From positions 1 through 23,339 of the IMG/VR virus record IMGVR_UViG_3300018428_000194: a stretch of DNA of 23,339 nt; one strand, 5' to 3'. Under the pieces are notes generated by a model. The model did no database searches. It was not told where the DNA came from and saw nothing but the letters and a program-made list of their open reading frames with translations. Source of the stretch: a virus. Made by a program: the position numbers and the translations under genes. Below, in pieces: positions 1-9,086 of the stretch (position 1 is its first letter; every line of letters starts with the position of its first letter).

Positions 1-3000
1 TATTTGCCTTCTGCTAGAACAGGAATTTCATCCTTTTTAAGAAGGTTACTCAAATTGTAGTTGTCAACAATTTGATTTTCTGCAAACACACTGTTTACTC
101 TTTCTACAAACTGTTTAACTGCTTCAATACGATTAATAAAAATACTTTGTCTTGGAAGATTTAATACACCATACTTTTGAGATTCTTTCAAAGAAGGATC
201 AGGCACAGCATTTGCATCAATGTCGTAACCAATTAAACTGTCATGCCATTTTTGTTCAATATCACTGTTTGGCATACTAATATCTAATCCTTGTGAAAGC
301 ATTTGATATTCGCTATGAACATTGGTTGTTAATGTTTCGTCTTTTTTACTTCTAATATGTAAAACACTGTTTGTACCTTCAATTAGGTTCTTACAATTAT
401 AAAGTGCATATCTGTCATTTCCTAAGAAAGCAACAAAACGATAACCAGCAGTTTCAGGATCAGCAATTAGACTTGCTATACCTCTGGTGCTTAGTTGTCT
501 GTTGTTAACAGTTGGGATAATTTCGCTGTTACGCACCCAATAAAAATATTTGTTACTAAATGTTTTACTTACACTGTTATAAACACGTTTGGTACTGTAA
601 GCATTGTACAATGCTTCGCCGCTAACACCTCTTGCATAACCGTCGCTTGTGCCCGATAATGCATTCCATTCATTTGGTAATAAGTCTGACATAACCCATT
701 CACAAACTTGAATTTGGAAACTTGGTACTAGTTTGTTAAATATACTTGTTCTATAGTTACTGTCACCTTGGTAAGGATCATACCAACTTGCTTTAGCAGT
801 GTTCCACCAAACTTGGCCAACGTGTTTTTCAGTCCAGTTTGAACTAGAATCAACAACCACCGATTCTCCATCAGTTTCGTTATCACTGTATACGGCTGGA
901 TCGTAAGGTGTTTTATATTCAATTTCTTGTTCTGCAACTGCTGCAATTTTACCTTGTCTTGGATCAATCCAATCTAATGTTTGTACAATATCTTGAGTGT
1001 CAATATTGTAAATAAAGATTTTTTCCAACTTGCTAATATCTGGTCTAAAGTTTTGAGATTCTTTTGCAGTCCAAGGCGTAGCACCTTTGGTTGATGAAAT
1101 ATCAACAAACAATCCTGGATTGGTTGCAAGTGCATATTTTGTTTCATTTTCTTTTTCAACTTCAGGTCTATTATTAACAGTTGGTATGTAATTTGGGAAT
1201 GTAAAGTAAATGTGATTATCATTTAATTTAACATTGTCTAAAGGATAGTTGTACAAGTTTCTTGAATAATCAATATCCTCGCCAAATGTGTATTTGTTAT
1301 TGATTTCTTGATATAAGAAAACTCTGCCGTTGTCAACAATTTTATTAGACCAACGTGTTGTGTTATTATCAAATGTTGTTACAATATCATCATCATTTAA
1401 GTCAAATGTTGTAAGTTCTTCTAAATCGCTATTTTTACCTACAACAGCAAGTTTGTTATTATTCAAACTTACCTTAAAACCAAACTGCTGGTTCTTTTCA
1501 TCAAATGGACTTGAAATAGTTTGAGACAATGTGTAAAGATTGTTTGTTCCTTGTTGGTAAACAAATACATGTCCGTTGTCAATGTTATCTACATCGTCGC
1601 TTAACGGATCGCCTACAACAATAGTTTCACCATCATCACTGATATCTATTGAATAACCAAAGCCTGCACGTACTTCACTGCTTGAAAGAGTTTGAAGATA
1701 TTTCCATCTACCGTCAAGTTGATTGTAAACTTTTACAACATTGTCATCACCAACTGTGCTTTGTACAACCATTTTGTCGCCAAGTTTGTTAACAGCAAAT
1801 TGCAATCCAAAAAATGTTTGTCCGCCTGTTAGTTGTCCATCAAGTTCTTGGCCTACGTTTGGAACATAACCAGTGTGTTCAATAGTTTCAGCGGCAATCC
1901 ATCTAGAATCTGTAGGATCATAAGGTGATGCTGGTTCATGATTTTGTGTGGCTTCATAAAGTGCATTTGCATACCAAACAATATCGCCTGTTCTGTAGCG
2001 ATTTGCTGCATTATACACACCTTTATATGCTTCATTGCGTGTCCATTTCCATTCATCAATTTTTTCAAAGAAGAAAATTTTACCCACATCGTCGCCAGGA
2101 GCACTTACAAATAATTTTGTACTACCATAAGTTGTATTACACAATTGTAGTTTTGCACCAAAATTAGCATTTGCAACTGGTTCAGGACTTAGCATAATAA
2201 ATGACAACACATATTCTAATGTTTCGTCATTTCTTTCATAGATATAAACAGCACCTTGTTCACCATAACTACTGTCTACTGGTCCTGTTTCTGCTTTTAA
2301 AACATACTGTCTTTCCCAGTCTTGACTATTTGAATCAATTGTACTGCCATCGCCATTAACTTCATTTACTGCACGCCATAGTGTACCTCTGTCACTAACA
2401 ACATCGCCGATAGCATATGATGCTGTAATATCAAAATCGCCCATGTATCTCGATTGTGCATTACTTGCTAAAGGAGCGCCTACTGCAATAGTTTTTGAAT
2501 CAGGAGAAATAGCAATGCTTGTACCATATGCGCTGTGTAAATCATGTAATGTTGCACTAGGCACAAATTCGTCAGTGTTTGCAAAATCAAACAACTGGCT
2601 GGTTCTACGGAATATGTGCATTTTTTCAGTATTAGAATTTGCAAATACAGCAACAGTGTTTGCACTGTTTACATCAAATACATTAAACATTTGGTCTGCA
2701 TTAATTTCATTGCCATATTCTTTTTGTAAACTAAACACAGGAACATTTTCAAGAACACTCCAGTTAGTCGTACCGTCGTCATCTAACCAAACTAAATCAG
2801 CAGCATTTTTATCTACATTCTTAATATTAGCATTTAGGTCATCAACATCAGTAAATCGTCTTTCAACAAATTTACTAATTGTAATGCTTGGATCAAAGAC
2901 ACTACTTTCATCATCTTCATATTCTAAGTCTTGAGTTTCTGCTGTTACAACAGTCATTTCGTCAACATCAATATCAACAATTTTTGCAAAACAATTTAGT

Positions 3001-6000
3001 GTTTGGAAATTAGATGTAATACCAATATAATCGCCAACTTCTAAATCTCTAATTTGCTGTTCGCATCTTAACAATGTTGCTACTTCATCGTTGTATTCAG
3101 TTTCTACTGCTTCGTATACATTTAAATCAGTATTTGTATATTTGTATGTTTTCCACTCATTTAGATAATTTGTAATCCAAATGTTTTCATTTATTCTTAG
3201 GTCAAACACACTTAATTCAAAAATGCTTGACCAAGCATCGATAACATAAGACACTTGATCATTTCTTACATATCCGCTGTTGTAGGTATATGTATCATTT
3301 TCATTTTTAATTGGAAGAACTGTATGATCATAGTTTACATTTGATTTATAGACTTCACTTTGTGTAATTTCGTAAACCAAATCAGTTCTTGAAATGTTTT
3401 TGTTTTGTACAAGTTCAACAATCTGTGGCTCAAGTCTATATTGTTTTTCATCAAGTCTATATTCTGTTTCAATAATATTATCAATAGCACCGTATTGACC
3501 TAGTCTTAATGCCCACTCTTCATAGAATTCAACACTGTCTTTATCTGCTGCGCCAAGTGCATCAAACAGTTTTGTTAAACTGTTTTGAGAACCTTTTTCT
3601 TGAATCATACCTTGATAGAATTTGTATTGGCTTACACTATCAGTTATAATATTTGCAAGATATTGTCTTGGCTGATAACCAATCAAGTGTTGTGCTAGTC
3701 GTTGCTGTTCACTATCAAAATTATCAGTATCTAAATCGTAAAAATCTGCAAACTGGTTTGTTTTATAATCCCAGTTTGGATACAGTTGACTTACAGGTTT
3801 TTCTGGCAATCTTCTCCAGTTGTCATCATTGAATAACTCTTTGCTGCTGTGATTTTTAAATGCACTGTAATAGTATTCTTTGTATTTTACAACATCACCA
3901 ACTATGTAATCAGTATACGGTGTCCATTGTGTAATTTTTGCTTCGTCATAGATAAAGCCCGGTATGCTTAAATTACCTGTCCAACCTTCGGTTCTATACC
4001 CAACAACTTTGATTCTGTCTTGTCTAACACCACTTGTTTTGTCATAAATTACATCATTAAACACTGTTGTATTATCTAAAATTACAACGTGTTCAACTTG
4101 TACTAGCGGTAGTTTAATTAGATATACTCCACCGTCATATCCAATTGCAGAAATGCTAAAGTCAATATCTTTGTCTCTGTAAATATTTGTATAATTAGGA
4201 TCTAATGCATCACCAGAACCACTTAAAATATTATAATCATAAAACGGGTCAAACAAGTTGTCAACTGTAAAATAAGGTCTAGAGAACGTACAATTATTAG
4301 CAACAGGAGATACTGCAAGGACAGTACCTTCTTTCCAGTTTTGTGTTACCCAGAACAAAAACTCTTTTGCTATCAATTTCATGTCTTCAACTTGTCCAGT
4401 GTCACTGTTTACATTTCTAAATACAAATCCTTGATTGGTCAAGTATGATTCGTATCCAAGCAAAAAGTCAACAACGTCTTGTACAGTTTTGTAAATTGTG
4501 CCGTAAGGTACTGTTACTTCCTGTTCTGTGTCAAAGTTTTTTCTAAGCAGTGCAGACTGACCACCTTTAATTGGCAAGTCTGCAAGTGCAGCAAATTTGC
4601 TCGAATCAAAAGAAGTTCCGCTCTCGTGAGTTGTAGTTGCTCTGTAATATTTTCCGTTGTAAAAAACAATACTGCCAATAGCATATGTTTTATTTTCATT
4701 CCATTCTACATATTCTTCGCTAATACCGCCAACTGTGATGCTTGTATCACTTTGAGTAATTTTAGATTGATATATTGTAAAGTATGGACTTTCTTTGTCA
4801 TAACCTTTAACAATATAACCTGTTTCAATTTTTTCAATAATAATACCGCTTAAACTTGGAGTATCTTGCACTGAACTCTTGTTTAAAATAATTTTATAGT
4901 TTTCGTCAGGAACAAACACACTAGATTTATTCAATGGACTACGACTATCTAACACTAATTTTAATTTAGATTTGTCTCCAAAGCCACCCAATCTAAAATG
5001 TAATTTGTTGTTTAAATTTTGTAATTGAGTCTTGTATGTTTCATAACTTGCTTTTTTGTTAAACTTAACATAGTTTGCAATAAAGTTAACCAAGCCGCTT
5101 GTTAAAACAGTTTCAGTATCATCAGAACTTAAACTTGGAAAAACAATATCTGAAAGTTTAAGTCTTTTATTTGTTGGTGAATAAACTAGATTTCCGGCTA
5201 AGTCTTTTTTCATTCTGCTAAGGTCAAAACATGCACCAATAACTTTAGATGGCGCACGAGTTACAAATGATTTTAAAACTGTGAATCTATATTCACTGCT
5301 TTTTCTCCATGCAGTTTCAACTGGGCTAAAATCTCCAAAAACAAAACTTGATCTTGTTGCTGGTAAACTGAAGTTAGTTGCTAATCCTGCTGCTAGAGGA
5401 TCTAACAAAGAACCGCTTTCGTCTACAGGAATTTTGTTTGTCAACCAAGGTCTTGCAAATCGTTTATCAATTCTTAGTGCTTTACCAGGTTCTCTAACTG
5501 CTCCTTCTCTAATGTCAGTCCACATAACTGTGTTGTTAGATGTGTAAGGTGCAGCACCATATTCATCATCCCACCAAGATGGTTTGTTTGTAAATTCAAG
5601 CATTTCCCAAGGATGTGTATGAGGACGATCTGTACCGTAATAGTAAAGATATATTCCTCTCCAATATCCATTTAAAGGATCACCTTCAAAATCAGTTGTT
5701 GCACTATAATTGTATGTAAACGGATTGTCGCTATCCCAAAAAGTATGAGAACTGTAATCCGGATTGCCTGCTCTTTCTAACCACTTGCTAAAATCAGTTA
5801 AGAAAGCATTTGTCGGATATGCTTTTCTTAATTCTTTATTTGTCTGGTTAGGTTTAAAATCATGATAATCAAATTTTTCCGGATCATATAGATTTTTTGT
5901 GTTGTTATAAATTCTAAGTTCTAATTCCAACAATAAATCATCTCGATAGTCATTGTATGCTTTTGTTTGACTACCGTCGTGTCCTCTAATCATTTTTATT

Positions 6001-9000
6001 ACACCAGAATTGTATGTGTCATCAAGGTATATTTCTGGAATATAAAGAGGCATAATACCAAGTTTACTTGGTGTAGGAGGCACATAACTACCATTGGTAT
6101 TTTCATACTCAACAACTTCTATTTCGTCGCCAATTTGTAAATCAAGTTTTACATTAACAAACTGATCTTCAAAAACATAATCAACATTGTGTGTTAGTTG
6201 ATTACCGTTTCTATAAACCAATACAGACTTGTTTGAAATTGTGTCTAAACTGTATGAATTTTTTAAAGCAAAATACGCAGATCCTGTGTATTCTATTTCA
6301 TGCAATGTAGTTGTACTTGCATTAAATGGAATCATATCACTGCTAAAGAATGGGAAACTAACTGTTTTATTCTTGGTAATTTCTTGCATAATTAAATCAA
6401 CATGTTTACGTGTTTCTCCATCGTAACCAAGTGACTCGGCAGTGTAAATAAACTTATTTTTAAATTTAACATATTCGTCTGCTGCAAAATCAATTGCTTT
6501 AAACAAGTTTGCAGTTTTATCTACCATGTGATATGCTGCTAGATTGAATAAGCCTTCGTGTTGTAAAAACTTTGTACCATAGGCATTTACCATGCCTAAA
6601 TCTCTTAAATTACTAGATCCAGGAAATGATCCTTCAAATGTTCTTACATTGTCAACAATAGTGTCAACGTGTTGCGAAATCTCGCCTAATGTAAATGTAT
6701 CAGGATCTGCATTTAGAGGATTGCTTTCAAAGTTTTTAGGAATTTCATAAAAGCCATTTGCATTTTTGTTTGCATTACTAAAACATTTTAAAATAACAAT
6801 ATCGGATGTATTTAAATTATTATTAAACACAACTTGTTTTAAACCAAAAGAATCTACCAAAGTATAATCAGTGGTTATAAATTTCTTTACACCATTTACA
6901 TAAACTTTAATATCTAAATCTTCAAGATCAGCACTATTGTCAAAAACATCAACATCAAAATTATTTGTTTGATTTTGATATTCTCTAATTACATATTGCT
7001 GTGTTTCTCTATATGTTTTAGTCCAACTATTGATGTTTTTATAATTTCTATTTGCATCGTATTTTCTTAATAATGCAATATCAGTTTGTTTACTTGTATC
7101 TTCTAGTGTTATAGATTGATAAACAAAACTTCCTTGGTTGTAATCAAAATTAAAAACAATATCGCCTACGTTTGCAATATTTTGGTATTTTAATGCAAAC
7201 CCTAATTCTGTATCAACTGTTCCTGTACCTTCTGCATATGAAAATACTTTGTTACCAGCAAAGTTACTGTTTGGATATTCAACCTCATCAGTTAACGAAA
7301 TGTTGTTTTCATCAAACATGTCAAATAGCGGAGGTTGATTAACTTTTGTTTTTTGTTGAGATTTGTACCATGCATTACCATCGTAATGATACATGTCACC
7401 TTTATTTTTTTCGCCTTCTAAAACTAAAACACAGTCACCATCAACAGGATTAGTATCATCTGTTTCTATAAGTGCAATTTGTCTAGTTTTTTCAGTATCG
7501 CCTACGCCGTGATCGTGAAAATGTACTCTGTAAATTTTTCCCTGAACCATTGGATCAGTGTCAGCAGTAAACAGAACTCGCATACCTTCTGTTAATTCAA
7601 CGTTGTCTATTAAGTAGCCGCCTTTGCCTTCAATAGTACTGAAAACATCTTTAGTCCAAGTATCAACTACGTTTACATTTGTTTTTGCATAGGTACCGTT
7701 GTTGTACAGTTTTATGCCGGCTTCAAATTCGATAATAGGACGTTTTGCTCTAAAATCTTGATCAAAGGTTGGTTCTAAACCTACTGCTTTTGCACTGGCA
7801 GCAATTACATCTTTGTGGAACCAACGGTTATATCTACTCCAAGGGTTTCTATCTACACTTGCTCTATTAATTGTTATGTAATCTTTTGTTGCAGGAAAAC
7901 TTGCAGCATCTTCCCAAGGAAATCTATCAAATCCTGTTTCACCAAAAGGAACAGGTTCAACGCTTGTAAATACCGCAGGAACTTCTAAATCGTTTTCGTT
8001 GATTAATCGAATTGCATTTCCTACGCCTTCTACATAGTAATAGCCTTCATTGTATTTTGCAGGTGTTGCATCTCCTTTGAAGTATACTTTCATACCATTG
8101 GAAAGTTTTGTTCCATTACCTGTGGTATAAGTTTTCTTGCCAATAATTTCAGCATCAACATCAATTTCACTGTTTTCATCAATAAAGTAAGCATTAATTA
8201 AGCCACTTACATTAATGTCTCTACTGCTGATATAGTAAAAACTATCAGGAGCGTCAACTGGAACAGTAAATTCAATTACACCATTTTCAATATATTCATC
8301 AGTTGTTGGTATAAGGTCGCCAGCATCATTATACACAAAGCGACTTACACCGTCATTGTAAACTACACTGTTGTTTTCTTGGTCAACACCTAACAATGGA
8401 TCGTTATCATCAAAATCTCTTGTTAACGAGAAAGATATTGGATATCCAGGTGTATTGATTTCAAATCTGTATGTTTGTTCTTTAAATAATTTTAAAGTTG
8501 GATTTCTAGTTAATCCGTCAGGGCTAAACAGATATGCTGTATTGTTGTCATCGGTTACAGTTTCAACTGTATAGGTACTAATTACTTCTTTGCTTTGTCC
8601 AACAATACCAATAGGCGCAGGTCCCATCGGTAGCCAATAATACTCACGATAGTTAGAAAATTTATCCCAATCAATATGAGGTGTCCAACTGTAACTTTGT
8701 TGTCTGTTTAATAAACTGTGATTACCTAAAGGACTTTTTAAAAACGATTGGATTTGTCCTATAAAGTCACTGTAATTTGCAAAAAAGTCAACATTGCCTA
8801 ATTCGTTTTCATATAAAACGCTTGGTTCAAATTGATAATCTTCTCTATCCTTGGTAAAATCGTTTAGATAGGCATCGCCAGATCTATTTGCTTTAGCGTA
8901 TTTTCTACCAACAAACGCATTAATTTTTTCTACTGCACCTTCGTTGATAAATTGATCAACTGTGCTTTGTAAAAACTTTTTGTTTGTATCAGTTCTAAAG

Positions 9001-9086
9001 TATTTTGGTAGAAAGTTTTCTGATTTGCGTTCTGGTTGTTTACCAGCCGGTAATTCAAAATCACGCTGATCTTTATCGTACGCCAT
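1..9086 (-). CDS. Giant baseplate/tail structural protein, C-terminus off the left edge
   Basis: An open frame runs from the ATG at 9086 (complement of 9084-9086) to base 1 with no stop seen, giving 3028 codons, and is still unfinished. The start overlaps the gp6 stop as TAATG. The N-terminus (LPKYFRTDTNKKFLQ, then DREDYQFEP, then HIDWDKFSNYREYYWLP) resembles large structural proteins I recall from marine T4-like myoviruses. The position right after gp6 is where T4 has gp7 (1032 residues), so a wedge role is inferred. Visible parts: beta-rich VNGV/YRNGN-type segments in the first third; chitin-binding-like (CBM5/12) segments near W1462 and W1721; FG-GAP-like blades at about 2187-2205, 2307, 2425, 2475 and 2534; two more CBM-like segments between the first three blades at about 2214-2260 and 2353-2400. 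No signal peptide or membrane segment is seen. It may be a wedge protein fused to host-contact modules. The structural role is fairly sure; gp7 equivalence is not. Confidence 0.8.
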   Translation of the reverse strand, partial: MAYDKDQRDFELPAGKQPERKSENFLPKYFRTDTNKKFLQSTVDQFINEGAVEKINAFVGRKYAKANRSGDAYLNDFTKDREDYQFEPSVLYENELGNVDFFANYSDFIGQIQSFLKSPLGNHSLLNRQQSYSWTPHIDWDKFSNYREYYWLPMGPAPIGIVGQSKEVISTYTVETVTDDNNTAYLFSPDGLTRNPTLKLFKEQTYRFEINTPGYPISFSLTRDFDDNDPLLGVDQENNSVVYNDGVSRFVYNDAGDLIPTTDEYIENGVIEFTVPVDAPDSFYYISSRDINVSGLINAYFIDENSEIDVDAEIIGKKTYTTGNGTKLSNGMKVYFKGDATPAKYNEGYYYVEGVGNAIRLINENDLEVPAVFTSVEPVPFGETGFDRFPWEDAASFPATKDYITINRASVDRNPWSRYNRWFHKDVIAASAKAVGLEPTFDQDFRAKRPIIEFEAGIKLYNNGTYAKTNVNVVDTWTKDVFSTIEGKGGYLIDNVELTEGMRVLFTADTDPMVQGKIYRVHFHDHGVGDTEKTRQIALIETDDTNPVDGDCVLVLEGEKNKGDMYHYDGNAWYKSQQKTKVNQPPLFDMFDENNISLTDEVEYPNSNFAGNKVFSYAEGTGTVDTELGFALKYQNIANVGDIVFNFDYNQGSFVYQSITLEDTSKQTDIALLRKYDANRNYKNINSWTKTYRETQQYVIREYQNQTNNFDVDVFDNSADLEDLDIKVYVNGVKKFITTDYTLVDSFGLKQVVFNNNLNTSDIVILKCFSNANKNANGFYEIPKNFESNPLNADPDTFTLGEISQHVDTIVDNVRTFEGSFPGSSNLRDLGMVNAYGTKFLQHEGLFNLAAYHMVDKTANLFKAIDFAADEYVKFKNKFIYTAESLGYDGETRKHVDLIMQEITKNKTVSFPFFSSDMIPFNASTTTLHEIEYTGSAYFALKNSYSLDTISNKSVLVYRNGNQLTHNVDYVFEDQFVNVKLDLQIGDEIEVVEYENTNGSYVPPTPSKLGIMPLYIPEIYLDDTYNSGVIKMIRGHDGSQTKAYNDYRDDLLLELELRIYNNTKNLYDPEKFDYHDFKPNQTNKELRKAYPTNAFLTDFSKWLERAGNPDYSSHTFWDSDNPFTYNYSATTDFEGDPLNGYWRGIYLYYYGTDRPHTHPWEMLEFTNKPSWWDDEYGAAPYTSNNTVMWTDIREGAVREPGKALRIDKRFARPWLTNKIPVDESGSLLDPLAAGLATNFSLPATRSSFVFGDFSPVETAWRKSSEYRFTVLKSFVTRAPSKVIGACFDLSRMKKDLAGNLVYSPTNKRLKLSDIVFPSLSSDDTETVLTSGLVNFIANYVKFNKKASYETYKTQLQNLNNKLHFRLGGFGDKSKLKLVLDSRSPLNKSSVFVPDENYKIILNKSSVQDTPSLSGIIIEKIETGYIVKGYDKESPYFTIYQSKITQSDTSITVGGISEEYVEWNENKTYAIGSIVFYNGKYYRATTTHESGTSFDSSKFAALADLPIKGGQSALLRKNFDTEQEVTVPYGTIYKTVQDVVDFLLGYESYLTNQGFVFRNVNSDTGQVEDMKLIAKEFLFWVTQNWKEGTVLAVSPVANNCTFSRPYFTVDNLFDPFYDYNILSGSGDALDPNYTNIYRDKDIDFSISAIGYDGGVYLIKLPLVQVEHVVILDNTTVFNDVIYDKTSGVRQDRIKVVGYRTEGWTGNLSIPGFIYDEAKITQWTPYTDYIVGDVVKYKEYYYSAFKNHSSKELFNDDNWRRLPEKPVSQLYPNWDYKTNQFADFYDLDTDNFDSEQQRLAQHLIGYQPRQYLANIITDSVSQYKFYQGMIQEKGSQNSLTKLFDALGAADKDSVEFYEEWALRLGQYGAIDNIIETEYRLDEKQYRLEPQIVELVQNKNISRTDLVYEITQSEVYKSNVNYDHTVLPIKNENDTYTYNSGYVRNDQVSYVIDAWSSIFELSVFDLRINENIWITNYLNEWKTYKYTNTDLNVYEAVETEYNDEVATLLRCEQQIRDLEVGDYIGITSNFQTLNCFAKIVDIDVDEMTVVTAETQDLEYEDDESSVFDPSITISKFVERRFTDVDDLNANIKNVDKNAADLVWLDDDGTTNWSVLENVPVFSLQKEYGNEINADQMFNVFDVNSANTVAVFANSNTEKMHIFRRTSQLFDFANTDEFVPSATLHDLHSAYGTSIAISPDSKTIAVGAPLASNAQSRYMGDFDITASYAIGDVVSDRGTLWRAVNEVNGDGSTIDSNSQDWERQYVLKAETGPVDSSYGEQGAVYIYERNDETLEYVLSFIMLSPEPVANANFGAKLQLCNTTYGSTKLFVSAPGDDVGKIFFFEKIDEWKWTRNEAYKGVYNAANRYRTGDIVWYANALYEATQNHEPASPYDPTDSRWIAAETIEHTGYVPNVGQELDGQLTGGQTFFGLQFAVNKLGDKMVVQSTVGDDNVVKVYNQLDGRWKYLQTLSSSEVRAGFGYSIDISDDGETIVVGDPLSDDVDNIDNGHVFVYQQGTNNLYTLSQTISSPFDEKNQQFGFKVSLNNNKLAVVGKNSDLEELTTFDLNDDDIVTTFDNNTTRWSNKIVDNGRVFLYQEINNKYTFGEDIDYSRNLYNYPLDNVKLNDNHIYFTFPNYIPTVNNRPEVEKENETKYALATNPGLFVDISSTKGATPWTAKESQNFRPDISKLEKIFIYNIDTQDIVQTLDWIDPRQGKIAAVAEQEIEYKTPYDPAVYSDNETDGESVVVDSSSNWTEKHVGQVWWNTAKASWYDPYQGDSNYRTSIFNKLVPSFQIQVCEWVMSDLLPNEWNALSGTSDGYARGVSGEALYNAYSTKRVYNSVSKTFSNKYFYWVRNSEIIPTVNNRQLSTRGIASLIADPETAGYRFVAFLGNDRYALYNCKNLIEGTNSVLHIRSKKDETLTTNVHSEYQMLSQGLDISMPNSDIEQKWHDSLIGYDIDANAVPDPSLKESQKYGVLNLPRQSIFINRIEAVKQFVERVNSVFAENQIVDNYNLSNLLKKDEIPVLAEGK
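1435..2530 (-). repeat. FG-GAP-like beta-propeller repeats inside the giant protein
   Basis: Five degenerate protein repeats share an aromatic-Gly start, alternating hydrophobic residues, an SPD/SDD/NNN turn and a strand such as TIAVGAP, TIVVGDP or KLAVVG. They begin near residues 2187 (YGTSIAIS), 2307 (FGAKLQL), 2425 (FFGLQFAV), 2475 (FGYSIDIS) and 2534 (FGFKVSL). Blade-end strands such as GAVYIYER, GKIFFFEK and GHVFVYQQ follow several of them, as in FG-GAP/integrin-type propellers. CBM5/12-like insertions separate the first three blades. The fold is inferred from the repeat pattern only. Confidence 0.6.

Noticed and set aside
2443-2934. 163-residue open frame on the plus strand
   Set aside because: It is antisense to the propeller region of the giant protein, which has clear repeats in the sense frame.
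4479-4853. 124-residue plus-strand frame rich in Cys and Phe
   Set aside because: The composition is that of antisense to Lys/Glu/Asn/Thr-rich coding sequence. The minus frame encodes a CBM-like segment here.
1-9083. A region of broken or missing genes, because only short open frames bounded by stops occur here
   Set aside because: One minus-strand frame is open from 9086 to base 1. It only lacks a stop inside the window.
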